Part shown: positions 52,047 to 61,251 of the stretch, one piece after another
How the letters are laid out: each line of letters begins with the position of its first letter
Numbering within the stretch: the stretch's first letter is position 1
From: Photobacterium salinisoli
GTDB lineage: Bacteria; Pseudomonadota; Gammaproteobacteria; Enterobacterales; Vibrionaceae
Length of the DNA stretch: 64,000 nt
Direction: 5' to 3'
Assembly: GCF_003614885.1 (NCBI RefSeq)
Contig: NZ_QZMS01000007.1
Location: 1,612,001 to 1,676,000 of the forward strand
Position numbers and translations under genes: made by a program
The notes under the pieces: model-generated
Databases searched by the model: none
What the model was told of the DNA's origin: nothing
Seen by the model: the letters and a program-made list of their open reading frames with translations, nothing else

Positions 52047-52492
52047 CAGTTAGTATTCCAAACTTGCTTCTTGCATATCTTTTATAAACTCATCATACCA
52101 CTAGTTATGGCTGAGTAGAAACGTTGCCTCCGGGAGTTTTGAAGTAAGTTAACAAAGGTGCAATATCCTGCAATCAAACCCTCATCCCAACTTATTGTTC
52201 TGGCAGATATATTTATAACTATTTCTGATACAATCTCTAAGACGTAGTCCACAGTTTGGATTTACGCTCTATTTTTGTGTTACGAAATATTAACACCTTA
52301 ACAAACAATTCATACAATCGGTTAAAATTGCGACCCGTAAATAAGGGGAGTCAGCAATGACAATTCCCCGGAAAGGAAGCGATTTGCCATCAAACTCTCA
52401 GGGCTTTCAATGACTCGGAAACATTCTGAGCCAGGGCTGAGGTACACCTGTTGTTTTGGTGGCGCCCATAAATAACACAGAGATCAAAAAAA
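52047..52492. other. 446-bp divergent promoter region fadR/nhaB
   Basis: AT-rich with no recognisable GGTCNGACC FadR core. The nhaB ATG at 52493 has only a weak AGAGA site. No open frame or stable hairpin with a T-run was seen. Confidence 0.4.
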
Positions 52493-54082
52493 ATGGCTAT
52501 CACGCTAGGGAACGCGTTTATTAAGAACTTTCTGGGTAAAGCGCCCGACTGGTATAAACTCACGATCATTGCCTTCTTGGTGATCAACCCCATCGTTTTT
52601 TTCTTCATCGACCCTTTTGTCGCCGGCTGGCTACTGGTTGTTGAGTTTATCTTCACTCTGGCAATGGCACTTAAATGCTACCCGCTTCAGCCTGGTGGTC
52701 TGCTGGCCATTGAGGCTGTTGCTATCGGCATGACAACGCCTGAACTGGTCAAACATGAGCTGGTCGCCAATATTGAAGTCTTGCTGCTGCTTATCTTCAT
52801 GGTGGCGGGCATTTACTTTATGAAGCAACTGCTGCTGTTCATTTTCACCAAGATATTGATAGGCATCCGCTCAAAAATTCTGCTGTCACTGTCTTTCTGT
52901 GTCATGGCAGCCTTCCTGTCGGCATTTTTGGATGCCCTGACGGTGATTGCCGTTGTGATCAGTGTGACTACTGGTTTCTACAGCATCTACCATAAAGTCG
53001 CCTCCGGTCAGGAACCTCACGCGTCTCACGATCACACGTCCGATCATGCCATTCACGAACTGAGCCGCGATGATCTGGAAAACTACCGGGCCTTCCTGCG
53101 CAGCCTGCTGATGCATGCGGGTGTGGGTACCGCACTGGGTGGTGTCATGACCATGGTCGGCGAACCGCAAAACCTGATCATTGCCAATCAGGCGGGCTGG
53201 CAGTTTGGCGAATTCTTCCTGCGCATGGCGCCAGTAACCGTGCCCGTTTTCTTTTGTGGCCTTATCACCTGTGCTCTGGTCGAAAAGTTTGGCCTGTGCG
53301 GCTACGGCGCCAAGCTTCCTGAAAACGTCCGCAACATCCTGATCGACTACGATAACGAAGAGCGTAAGCGTCGTACCAATCTGGATATCGCTAAGCTGTG
53401 GGTTCAAGTCATCATAGCCGTCTGGCTGATTGCCGGTCTGGCGCTGCATCTGGCTGCTGTCGGTTTGATTGGTCTGACCGTGATCATCCTGGCTACCGCG
53501 TTTACCGGCATCATTGAAGAGCACTCTCTGGGTAAAGCCTTTGAAGAAGCTCTGCCGTTCACGGCTCTGCTGGCCGTTTTCTTCTCTGTGGTCGCTGTGA
53601 TTATCGAGCAAAAACTGTTCAGCCCTATTATTACTGCCGTACTGGAAATGGATGGCAGTGCGCAGATGGGGATGTTCTACATTGCCAACGGGCTGTTATC
53701 TATGGTGTCGGATAACGTTTTTGTCGGTACTGTCTATATCAATGAAGTGAAATCAGCGCTGATCGACGGCATGATTGACCGCGAACGGTTCGACATGCTG
53801 GCAGTGGCCATCAACACTGGTACTAACCTGCCATCGGTCGCGACGCCAAACGGCCAGGCTGCTTTCTTGTTTGCACTGACATCGGCACTGGCACCGCTGA
53901 TCAGATTGTCATACGGACGCATGGTCTATATGGCACTGCCATATACACTGGTCTTGTCGCTGATTGGTCTCGCAGGCATCGAGCTGACATTGATCCCTAT
54001 GACTGAGTGGTTCTATCAAAACGGTTGGTTGTCCGCCGCCAGCGAAGCCATTCCACAATTAGCACCGGTAACTGGACACTAA
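52493..54082 (+). CDS. nhaB: Na+/H+ antiporter NhaB
   Basis: 529 residues, about 12 membrane segments. The [13 protein letters not shown] and [18 protein letters not shown] motifs are those of NhaB. A His/Asp-rich cytoplasmic loop ([16 protein letters not shown], about 178-193) is present. It expels Na+ in exchange for protons. fadR is the divergent neighbour and dsbB follows, an order also seen in vibrios. Confidence 0.96.
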   Translation: MAITLGNAFIKNFLGKAPDWYKLTIIAFLVINPIVFFFIDPFVAGWLLVVEFIFTLAMALKCYPLQPGGLLAIEAVAIGMTTPELVKHELVANIEVLLLLIFMVAGIYFMKQLLLFIFTKILIGIRSKILLSLSFCVMAAFLSAFLDALTVIAVVISVTTGFYSIYHKVASGQEPHASHDHTSDHAIHELSRDDLENYRAFLRSLLMHAGVGTALGGVMTMVGEPQNLIIANQAGWQFGEFFLRMAPVTVPVFFCGLITCALVEKFGLCGYGAKLPENVRNILIDYDNEERKRRTNLDIAKLWVQVIIAVWLIAGLALHLAAVGLIGLTVIILATAFTGIIEEHSLGKAFEEALPFTALLAVFFSVVAVIIEQKLFSPIITAVLEMDGSAQMGMFYIANGLLSMVSDNVFVGTVYINEVKSALIDGMIDRERFDMLAVAINTGTNLPSVATPNGQAAFLFALTSALAPLIRLSYGRMVYMALPYTLVLSLIGLAGIELTLIPMTEWFYQNGWLSAASEAIPQLAPVTGH

Positions 54083-54135
54083 CGGGAATTTCTGGTTCTC
54101 TAGGTTGTCATAGCTAAAGCAAAGCACTGAGTAAC

Positions 54136-54169
54136 AAGGGGTTGTCGACTTTTGCGTTTACAACCCCTT
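54136..54169 (+). terminator. hairpin after nhaB
   Basis: AAGGGGTTGT and ACAACCCCTT form a perfect 10-bp stem around a 14-base loop. No T-run; it lies 25 bases before the dsbB start, so it could be an attenuator or mRNA end. Confidence 0.45.
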
Positions 54170-54194
54170 CGCTGTATCTGACCGAGAGAATTTC

Positions 54195-54716
54195 ATGCAG
54201 ATGTTAAAAACCTTCAGCCAACGCCGCCTGTCTTGGCTACTGTTGTTACTTTTCGCCGTCTTCTTTGAAGGCTGTGCCCTGTTTTTCCAGCACGCGATGA
54301 ATCTGGCACCCTGTGTCATGTGTATCTATGAGCGCATTGCGATGTTTGGGATTGGTATTGCAGCTATAGTTGGTCTTATCGCGCCAGACGTGAATGTTGT
54401 TCGCTGGTCCGGTCTGGCATTATGGGGATACAGCGCCTGGCGTGGTCTGTCTCTGGCACAAGAACATGTCGGCTATCAGTTTAACCCCTCCCCATTTGCC
54501 ACCTGCGATCTGTTTGTCAAACTGCCTGACTGGGCACCACTGAATCAATGGGCGCCCTGGCTATTCGAAGCGTACGGCGATTGCAGCAAAGTGGTATGGC
54601 AATTTCTGGGACAATCCATGCCGCAATGGCTGGTCATTATTTTCGCGGCTAACCTGATTGTCTGGGCTGTCATCGTACTGGCTCAGTTTGTTAAATCAAC
54701 ATCAAGCCAATACTGA
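54195..54716 (+). CDS. dsbB: disulfide bond formation protein DsbB
   Basis: 173 residues, four membrane segments. The two periplasmic disulfides are C40-C43 (APCVMC) and C104-C130, aligned with C41, C44, C104 and C130 of E. coli. It reoxidises DsbA and passes electrons to quinones. A terminator with T-run follows. Confidence 0.96.
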   Translation: MQMLKTFSQRRLSWLLLLLFAVFFEGCALFFQHAMNLAPCVMCIYERIAMFGIGIAAIVGLIAPDVNVVRWSGLALWGYSAWRGLSLAQEHVGYQFNPSPFATCDLFVKLPDWAPLNQWAPWLFEAYGDCSKVVWQFLGQSMPQWLVIIFAANLIVWAVIVLAQFVKSTSSQY

Positions 54717-54720
54717 CAAC

Positions 54721-54745
54721 ACAGGAGGCGTCATGCCTCCTGTTT
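54721..54745. terminator. terminator between dsbB and the SEC-C protein gene
   Basis: ACAGGAGGC-gtcat-GCCTCCTGT stem followed by TTTTC; serves convergent genes. Confidence 0.82.
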
Positions 54746-54753
54746 TCTGTCAC

Positions 54754-55407
54754 TTAGTTTCGGCCACAACACTGCTTAAACTTTTTCCCGCTGCCGCACG
54801 GACAAGGATCATTACGGCCAACCCCCTTATAAGGGTTGATCGACTGCGCTGAGCTGCCACCTTGCTGCAGCTCATCAGCGGCCATCACCACCTCTGAAAT
54901 CATAAAAGGCAGATTGGCATACAATGCACCGGGTTCGGGCATACCACCAACGCCGTCATCGGCCATTTGAGTCAGCGTACCGGCCTCATCAAGCATCAGC
55001 ATACAGGTCGTCAGCAAGGCCGACAGCATTCTGCCGGTGCCATCGGAGATGGTTTTATTTTCCCAGTGCACTGCCACATGCGGCCATACGGCCAGAAAAC
55101 CTTCGGCAAAATGCCCCATGGCCTCTGATACCCCCTGAGCTTCCTGCCACTGCAGTTCCGAAGGAAGGCTGTATTCGCCCGATTTAATGGCCCGGTATTG
55201 GTACTCAAAATGCGCCAGTATGCTGGCTCTGTCTTGCTGGCTGATGGTCACTGGCTCATCTTCTGTCAGACCGCCGTTTACCAGTGCGGGCAGCCAGCTA
55301 TCCGGCTCCATTGCAGCAGGGTTGGCATTTGCAGCGAGTAAGGCGCCTTCAATAAAGGCCGGCGGCATGCCTGCCCAGTCATCAGAGAGCGAGATCAATG
55401 TGGTCAT
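54754..55407 (-). CDS. YecA/UPF0149-family SEC-C metal-binding protein
   Basis: 217 residues from the ATG at 55407 (AGGAAA upstream). A helical UPF0149 domain fills most of the protein; the C-terminus [17 protein letters not shown] is a SEC-C zinc-binding motif as in SecA and YecA. Related proteins associate with ribosomes or SecA, but the function here is unknown. Confidence 0.88.
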   Translation of the reverse strand: MTTLISLSDDWAGMPPAFIEGALLAANANPAAMEPDSWLPALVNGGLTEDEPVTISQQDRASILAHFEYQYRAIKSGEYSLPSELQWQEAQGVSEAMGHFAEGFLAVWPHVAVHWENKTISDGTGRMLSALLTTCMLMLDEAGTLTQMADDGVGGMPEPGALYANLPFMISEVVMAADELQQGGSSAQSINPYKGVGRNDPCPCGSGKKFKQCCGRN

Positions 55408-55541
55408 GGTGTTTTCCTGTTTGTTGTTATCGGCGAGTATAACGCAAACGAAAAAGGCCGCAAATGTGACGATTTGTTGTTGAAATTTCACTCAAAACAA
55501 CGCAAAAATGGCCTTAACGCTAACAGCTGTGAGTAACAAAG

Positions 55542-56243
55542 ATGCAAAGAGAGGTCAGCGCGATTATTGCAGGAGCTACCGGCCTGGTGGGCAACGAGTT
55601 GCTGCACCTGCTGCTCGGTAACGGCACCATGGAAAAGGTATACGCCCTGACCCGTGTCGCATTGCCGTATCGCAGTAAAAACCTGGTGCAGATAGTACAT
55701 CCCGAATTACGTATCACGGAATGGGAAGATAGCGATCCCGTCCCTGAGCTTGGATTTATTTGTCTGGGTACCACCAAAAAGTCTGCCGGCAGCAAAGCCG
55801 GGCTTGAGGCGGTGGATGTCGAGTTGGTCAAATCGGTGGCGCGCAGTATGTTACAGCTGGGCGTAAAACATCTTGTTGTCATTTCCAGTCTGGGCGCCAC
55901 ACCTTACTCCCCGTCCTTCTATCTGCGTTGCAAAGCGAAAATGGAACAGGCACTGAGTGACATGGGCTTCAGCCACTGCATTTTCGTACGTCCTGGACCG
56001 CTGAGCGGTGAGCGCTCAGAGTCACGGCAAGATGAAGTGCTGTTGCAAAAAGGTCTGGAACTCGCTCAGCCTTTACTTATCGGCCCGCTTTCACACCTGG
56101 TCCCCATTCCGGCCGAGGACGTTGCCCTGACCATGCTGAAGCTGGCAATCAAGGCTTTAGATCTGCCGCCCACCGCTGCGGAAATTCACAGCGGCAATGC
56201 ACTAAGACGACCCGCCTCAGATGCCCAGCAGCCTCATGCCTGA
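55542..56243 (+). CDS. NAD(P)-binding oxidoreductase, HTATIP2-like
   Basis: 233 residues. Rossmann motif GATGLVGNELLHLLL (about 11-25), then GFICLGTTKKSAGSKAGLEAVDVE, VISSLGATPYSPSFYLRCKAKMEQAL and VRPGPLSGERSE, the pattern of the atypical short-chain family related to HTATIP2/Fmp52. The usual YxxxK pair is altered to Y-x3-K (YLRCK). Substrate unknown. Not in an obvious operon. Confidence 0.85.
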   Translation: MQREVSAIIAGATGLVGNELLHLLLGNGTMEKVYALTRVALPYRSKNLVQIVHPELRITEWEDSDPVPELGFICLGTTKKSAGSKAGLEAVDVELVKSVARSMLQLGVKHLVVISSLGATPYSPSFYLRCKAKMEQALSDMGFSHCIFVRPGPLSGERSESRQDEVLLQKGLELAQPLLIGPLSHLVPIPAEDVALTMLKLAIKALDLPPTAAEIHSGNALRRPASDAQQPHA

Positions 56244-56325
56244 CAGACTCTGAGCAAAAGGTGACAAGCTTGCCTAACCACACTACAATCTCGCCTCTTT
56301 AATTGAACAGCAGTAATCTGAGGCT

Positions 56326-57285
56326 ATGAGACTGATACTTGGCCCGATGGAAGGTGTGCTTGACCACCTGATGCGGGAAATGCTCACTGAAATCAATGAC
56401 TACGATCTGTGCGTGACTGAATTTGTCCGCGTGATCGACCAGCGCCTGCCCAAAAGTGTCTTCTATCGTCTGTGCCCGGAATTACTGCAAGGCGGAAAAA
56501 CCCTGTCAGGTACACCTGTTCGTGTTCAGTTACTCGGCCAGGATCCGGACTGGATGGCCGAAAATGCCCACCTCGCGGCTTCGCTGGGCTCTCCCGGTGT
56601 AGATATCAACTTTGGCTGCCCGGCAAAATCAGTGAATAAAAGCCGGGGAGGCGCGGTATTGCTGCAAGAACCCGAGCTGATGTATCAGATCGTCAAAGCC
56701 GTCCGCGAAGCGGTTGATCCGCGAGTACCTGTTTCGGCCAAAGTCCGTTTAGGCTGGGATGACCCGGGGCACTGCTTTGAGATCACCGATGCGGTTTCGC
56801 AGGCCAAAGCAGATGAAATCACCATTCATGCCCGCACCAAAACCGATGGCTATAAAGCTGAGGCGATAAAGTGGGATTACATCCGGCAGGTAAAACAGAC
56901 AGCACAGCTTTCTATCGTCGCGAACGGTGAAGTATGGAACCATGCCGACGGGCAAGAGTGTATGGAAACCACGCACGCCGATGCGCTGATGGTGTGTCGC
57001 GGCGCGCTTAACCTGCCTAACCTGGGCAATGTGGTCAAATATAATCACCCCCACATGGGATGGGAGACGGTGTTGGATCTGCTGCTGAAATATTCCGGTT
57101 ACGAAATCAAAGGGGATAAAGGCCTGTATTACCCGAACCGTGCCAAACAGTGGTTTGCTTACCTTCGCCACGAATACCCGCAAGCCAAAGCCCTGTTTGC
57201 TGATGTCCGCCGCCATAACAAGGCTGCCCCCATTGTCGAAGTACTGCAATCTGCAAAAGCGCAATTGTTGCGGCAAGCCAGCTAG
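56326..57285 (+). CDS. dusC: tRNA-dihydrouridine(16) synthase DusC
   Basis: 319 residues, FMN-dependent. Active-site C98 in NFGCPAKSVNKSRGG, FMN-barrel start LGPMEGVLDHLMREML and the RGALNLPNLG motif identify the DusC subgroup, which reduces U16 of tRNA. Start ATG at 56326 with CTGAGGC upstream. Confidence 0.94.
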   Translation: MRLILGPMEGVLDHLMREMLTEINDYDLCVTEFVRVIDQRLPKSVFYRLCPELLQGGKTLSGTPVRVQLLGQDPDWMAENAHLAASLGSPGVDINFGCPAKSVNKSRGGAVLLQEPELMYQIVKAVREAVDPRVPVSAKVRLGWDDPGHCFEITDAVSQAKADEITIHARTKTDGYKAEAIKWDYIRQVKQTAQLSIVANGEVWNHADGQECMETTHADALMVCRGALNLPNLGNVVKYNHPHMGWETVLDLLLKYSGYEIKGDKGLYYPNRAKQWFAYLRHEYPQAKALFADVRRHNKAAPIVEVLQSAKAQLLRQAS

Positions 57286-57558
57286 CAGCGGTACAGGACA
57301 GTATAAACAACACTTGGATTTATCATGGCGAACCTTGTCCGAACTGGCTGGCAGACGGCATACGGGGTAGCAGGAAAAGAGCAGCGAGCACCCCGCCCTG
57401 CTGCTGAAACATCAAGCTAATAGACCATCACGCTAATACATTAAGCTTGCTTAATAGACAGCCTTAGTGCGGAAGAGGTAAAAACAAAGCTCAGCCAAAC
57501 CGCCTTGTCGTGCGCCCGAATCTCATTTCAGCCGGCTTCAAGCAGCAGACAGCAGACA
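57286..57558. other. 273-bp gap between dusC and the YcgN-type gene
   Basis: Convergent ends of two genes; no terminator-like hairpin with a T-run, no reading frame and no other motif was convincing. Confidence 0.35.
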
Positions 57559-57993
57559 CTAACGATTCGGGTGATTTAGAATATGATCTTCCCAGTCGAT
57601 AACATCAATTTCATACACGACTTTATCGCGCACCGACTGATTAGCCGCATGCATCGCCTCTTTAGAGCCGGTAATTAACGGGTGCCATTCCGGCAATGGC
57701 TGGCCTTCAGCCAGCAGGCGATAGGCACAGGTGTCCGGCAGCCAGCTGAATTCATCAATGCGCTCACGGGTGAGTTTCAGGCACTCTTCACCCGATTCAA
57801 ACCGATTGGCATAGTCTTTACATGAGCAAGTCTGATCATCCAGCAAACTACAGGCAACGTTGGTGTAATACACCTCATCGGTATCATCATCGATGAGTTT
57901 ATGCAGGCAGCACTTGCCACAGCCGTCACACAGTGATTCCCACTCTGTATCTGTCATTGCTGTCAGGTCTTTCTCTTGCCAAAATGCTGCCAT
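57559..57993 (-). CDS. ycgN: UPF0260 cysteine-cluster protein (YcgN family)
   Basis: 144 residues. Cysteine pattern [11 protein letters not shown] near 22-32, then [14 protein letters not shown] and EECLKL, a cluster expected to bind a metal or iron-sulfur centre. Function unknown. The family is widespread in gammaproteobacteria. A second, smaller cysteine-cluster protein lies 264 bp away on the other strand. Confidence 0.9.
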   Translation of the reverse strand: MAAFWQEKDLTAMTDTEWESLCDGCGKCCLHKLIDDDTDEVYYTNVACSLLDDQTCSCKDYANRFESGEECLKLTRERIDEFSWLPDTCAYRLLAEGQPLPEWHPLITGSKEAMHAANQSVRDKVVYEIDVIDWEDHILNHPNR

Positions 57994-58256
57994 TACTGTG
58001 CCCCAATCTCTGCGTGATTCGCCCTCTTATTGTAGGGATAAGAGGAAACAAGGCGGTGTTATAGCTGTCTGCACGGCAAAGTGCAAGCCTCAGTCCGGAT
58101 TTCCCCCTCTCCGGCAAATATACAACAGCCGCAAAGGTTGATTCCCGATACCATGGGTGATAGTTTGCGCCACCAGCGTAAGCGGCCAGTGATACTGGCC
58201 GGAATCACGAAGTGTCACTGTAGAATAAGACTGTCAGATAAGTATAGAAGGTTGGA

Positions 58257-58523
58257 ATGGATTGTCGTTTAGGCTGCGGAGCCTGTTGTATTGCCCCGAG
58301 TATTTCTTCCCCCATTCCGGGTATGCCAGATGGCAAACCTGCCGGGGTGCGCTGTATTCAGCTAAACTACAATAATTTGTGCAAGCTTTTTGGCAAACCG
58401 GAAAGGCCTGCAGTATGCCATCACTTCAAACCCTGTCCGGATGTCTGCGGCACCACCAATCAGCAAGCGCTGTTCAATCTGACAGAGCTGGAACAGATCT
58501 CAGACGTTCACTTTGCCGGATAA
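58257..58523 (+). CDS. ykgJ: YkgJ-family cysteine cluster protein
   Basis: 88 residues. The CRLGCGACCIAPSIS start and the CIQLNYNNLCKLFGKPERPAVCHHFKPCPDVCG stretch (about 33-64) carry the conserved zinc or iron-sulfur cysteines of the YkgJ/Fli B-type family. Function unknown. The ribosome site is GAAGGTTGGA. The 3' end overlaps the convergent gene by 24 bp. Confidence 0.87.
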   Translation: MDCRLGCGACCIAPSISSPIPGMPDGKPAGVRCIQLNYNNLCKLFGKPERPAVCHHFKPCPDVCGTTNQQALFNLTELEQISDVHFAG

Positions 58524-58745
58524 TATTCGCAACGCTGATTTGGCATGCTCGAGTGCCTGGTGGCCTGAGCTGGTCAGATAGCCACCATCGGGCTGAGTGA
58601 CGAGCCCTTTATCATATAAACGCTGTGCAGCAGAGATCATCTCAGAACTCGCTTCATGGTTAACCTTAATCCCCTCCATATCACTGTGCATCGGGAACTT
58701 AACCAGTAGATTCAATTCTTGTACTAACTCTGGTGTCAGGGGCAT
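58500..58745 (-). CDS. TIGR02647-type small protein
   Basis: 81 residues from the ATG at 58745 (GAGGAGA upstream). It starts MPLTPELVQELNLLVKFPM and ends with a winged-helix-like stretch (QRLYDKGLVTQPDGGYLTSSGHQALEHAKSALRIL), suggesting a small DNA-binding fold. I recall the family as TIGR02647; function unknown. Confidence 0.78.
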   Translation of the reverse strand: MPLTPELVQELNLLVKFPMHSDMEGIKVNHEASSEMISAAQRLYDKGLVTQPDGGYLTSSGHQALEHAKSALRILSGKVNV

Positions 58746-58846
58746 ACCGATTTCTCCTCTTAAGAACTTATCTCCAAGCATAGTGAGAGAAACCGAAAGT
58801 CGCTGCGGTTTAGATCAAAACAACAGTAATTATCTGAAAAAAAAGA

Positions 58847-58879
58847 AAACCGCTTATCCCGAAAGGGGTAAGCGGTTTA
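58847..58879 (-). terminator. terminator of the Tim44-like gene
   Basis: AAACCGCTTATCCC pairs with GGGGTAAGCGGTTT; on the minus strand a long T-run follows. Confidence 0.88.
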
Positions 58880-58919
58880 TGAAACGCTTGAGTTTCTAGC
58901 GTGCTTTATACTCTGTCTG

Positions 58920-59783
58920 TCAGGCTTGAATACCGACAATCAGCCAAGGTGCATTCGGCGCGCTCAGATCACGCTCCAAATGCCAGATATCAGAAATATC
59001 TTCTTCTACCCCTTCATGGCTGTCTTTATAGCGCCCTGCAAACTTCACGCTCAGGTGAGCGGTATTGGCATTATAATCAGCACGAACCAGCTCGGCATCA
59101 ACGTACATCACTTCAGTGTGTTGCTCGCCGTCAAGTTTCTCACGCTCTGCTTTTAAGTCTTCAAACAGTGCTGGGCTGACATACTCACGGATGGTTTCCA
59201 GTTCATTGTGATTCCAGGCACCTTGCAGTGTGCGGTAATGCTCACGCGCACCTTGCAGAAAAGCATTCATATCAAACCCAGGAGGCAAGTTGAACGGCAC
59301 ATCACTATCGGTTGAGCGATACTCAGGCTGTGCAGTCGCAGCGCCAGTAAAGGCATCCGCTTGTTGACGGTACGCGCCCTGCGCCTGAGGTGAGTCGCCA
59401 GCGTACGCCTGCTGATGCCCCATCGCAGTTGGCTTGGCTTTACGCATTCCTTTGAGGAACTTGAAAATCAGAAAAGCGATCAGGCCAAAAATCAGGATAT
59501 CCATAAACTGAATACCTTCAAAAGCCCCACCGAAGAATGCCGCCAGTAAACCACCGGCGAGCAATCCGCCCAGCAATCCACCCATCAGCCCTTTTTTGCC
59601 GGCCGATGCCGTTGGGTTCTGTTTACTGATCGTATCTGTTTGCTGCGGCTGCTGTTTTTGCGCCGGAGCTGTCTGATAGCTCTTGCCCAATGACTTACTG
59701 CCGCCAAACTTTTTCGCTTCTGCGTGGGGAGCCGTGAAAGACACAGCCACCAGTAACGCGAACATGGTTAAATAGCGTTTCAT
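58920..59783 (-). CDS. Tim44-like domain protein, exported or membrane-anchored
   Basis: 287 residues from the ATG at 59783. Signal peptide (MKRYLTMFALLVAVSFTAPHAEA), a low-complexity Q/P/K segment, a glycine-rich hydrophobic region and membrane helix (MGGLLGGLLAGG, IQFMDILIFGLIAFLIFKFL, about 66-110), then a C-terminal Tim44-type domain (VPFNLPPGFDMNAFLQGAREHY to the end). Bacterial homologues are widespread; their function is unknown. Confidence 0.88.
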   Translation of the reverse strand: MKRYLTMFALLVAVSFTAPHAEAKKFGGSKSLGKSYQTAPAQKQQPQQTDTISKQNPTASAGKKGLMGGLLGGLLAGGLLAAFFGGAFEGIQFMDILIFGLIAFLIFKFLKGMRKAKPTAMGHQQAYAGDSPQAQGAYRQQADAFTGAATAQPEYRSTDSDVPFNLPPGFDMNAFLQGAREHYRTLQGAWNHNELETIREYVSPALFEDLKAEREKLDGEQHTEVMYVDAELVRADYNANTAHLSVKFAGRYKDSHEGVEEDISDIWHLERDLSAPNAPWLIVGIQA

Positions 59784-60068
59784 CAATCCTTTACCTTTGC
59801 CTATAAAATGCAATCCTTATGCATCCTAGCTGGGGGGATGGTAAAGTCAATCAGGTCCGTCGCCCAAATTGTTACCAAATTTAGCAAGCTGGGCGATTAT
59901 GCTTCCTGCAACCGTTACAGCCATCAGCAACAAGCTGACGTCACTTGATTGTCAACAATGCGATCTTCTACGGCTAAGCTAATGAAATGGCTTGTTACTT
60001 CGTGTACATCCCACCTAGTATTAGGCAAGACCTGTTTATCTCAATTCGCATACAGTGAGGCAATCACC

Positions 60069-60476
60069 ATGCATGAAGCGACGCATCAGAACACACACAG
60101 TAAACTGATAGGTTATTTGCTTTGGATTTTTGGTTTTACCGGTGCCCACCGCTTTTATTACGGTAAACCGGTGACCGGTACGCTGTGGTTCTTCACTCTG
60201 GGCCTGCTGGGCATTGGCTGGCTGATAGACCTGTTTCTGATCCCTGGCATGGACAAAGAAGCAGATCTTCGTTTTCAAAGCGGTGAACTGGACTATAACA
60301 TTGCCTGGCTGCTGCTCACCTTTCTGGGTGTCTTCGGCGTGCACCGTATGTATATGGGAAAATGGATAAGCGGGCTTTTGTATTTGCTGACGTTTGGCTT
60401 TTTCCTGATTGGTGTTTTGATTGATTTCTGGACCCTGAATGAACAGGTTTCGGTCAAAAATGCCGAGCGGCGTTAA
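60069..60476 (+). CDS. TM2-domain membrane protein
   Basis: 135 residues from the ATG at 60069 with GTGAGG upstream. It carries two TM2 repeats: KLIGYLLWIFGFTGAHRFYYGK and NIAWLLLTFLGVFGVHRMYMGK, each followed by a G-rich membrane hairpin. Function unknown; such proteins are predicted inner-membrane proteins. Confidence 0.88.
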   Translation: MHEATHQNTHSKLIGYLLWIFGFTGAHRFYYGKPVTGTLWFFTLGLLGIGWLIDLFLIPGMDKEADLRFQSGELDYNIAWLLLTFLGVFGVHRMYMGKWISGLLYLLTFGFFLIGVLIDFWTLNEQVSVKNAERR

Positions 60477-60520
60477 TAACCGGTATCAGAGACATTCTTG
60501 ACCCGGAAGTTTTGTTGCCC

Positions 60521-60551
60521 ATAGAATATTGAACATTGTTCTATATTCTAT
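60521..60551. promoter_or_regulatory. 31-bp palindromic operator upstream of the TetR gene
   Basis: Centred on 60536: ATAGAATA (60521-60528) mirrors TATTCTAT (60544-60551), and GAACA-t-TGTTC (60531-60541) is perfect inside. It overlaps the likely -10 region (TATACT) of the regulator operon, a typical autoregulatory operator for a TetR dimer. Assignment to the adjacent regulator is inferred. Confidence 0.7.
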
Positions 60552-60640
60552 ACTTTTTATAGCACACGCAGCCTGTGCTAAGGCAGTCAGCAAACTGTCC
60601 GGCCTTTTATTTGTGCTTAGCGCACCATGTAGGGAAGATC

Positions 60641-61237
60641 ATGGCAAGACGAAACGATCACACGCGGGAAGAGCTCATCAGCATGACACTTGAGCAAGTC
60701 AAAAAGTTTCTCAGCGAGCACCCCCATCACGAACTCAGCCTAAGAAAAGTCGCCGCAATGATTGGCTATGTACCCAGCACCTTAGTGAATGTGTTTGGTA
60801 ACTATAACCTGCTGTTACTCCATGCTGTTGCCCAAACCATGGATGAGCTGTTTGCGGAAGCTGAAAAGCAGTTGCAGCAGTCAGAGTCAACCACTGACGC
60901 ACTGCGCAAGCTAGCCTACTGTTATCTGAATTTTGCGGTGGATAATCCTTACCGCTGGCAGTTAATTTTCCAGCACACCATGAATGGTGAGGAACTACCC
61001 GAGTGGCAGAATGAACGCATCAACAATATGATTAACATGTTAGAAAGCCTGATCCGTCAACTCATCCCCGACCAGTCCGAAACTGCGGTGATGGAAGCCA
61101 GTCGCGTCCTGTGGGCGGGTGTGCATGGCATCACCCTGCTGACCGTTGACGATAAGCTGTTCACCTCAACGCCTGTTGACGGAAAAGCGCTGATCGACAA
61201 CCTGCTGGATACTTACCTGAAAAATTGGCAGGTATGA
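60641..61237 (+). CDS. TetR/AcrR-family transcriptional regulator
   Basis: 198 residues from the ATG at 60641 (AGGGAAG upstream). N-terminal helix-turn-helix (LSLRKVAAMIGYVPSTLVNVFGNYNLLLLHAV, about 31-62) and a helical ligand domain with VLWAGVHGITLL, the WHG-type C-terminal motif. It precedes and overlaps the regulation of the MFS-acyltransferase gene and probably controls it, with a lipid-like or envelope signal as ligand by context. Confidence 0.92.
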   Translation: MARRNDHTREELISMTLEQVKKFLSEHPHHELSLRKVAAMIGYVPSTLVNVFGNYNLLLLHAVAQTMDELFAEAEKQLQQSESTTDALRKLAYCYLNFAVDNPYRWQLIFQHTMNGEELPEWQNERINNMINMLESLIRQLIPDQSETAVMEASRVLWAGVHGITLLTVDDKLFTSTPVDGKALIDNLLDTYLKNWQV

Positions 61238-61251
61238 AGGAGCCCAGCCAG

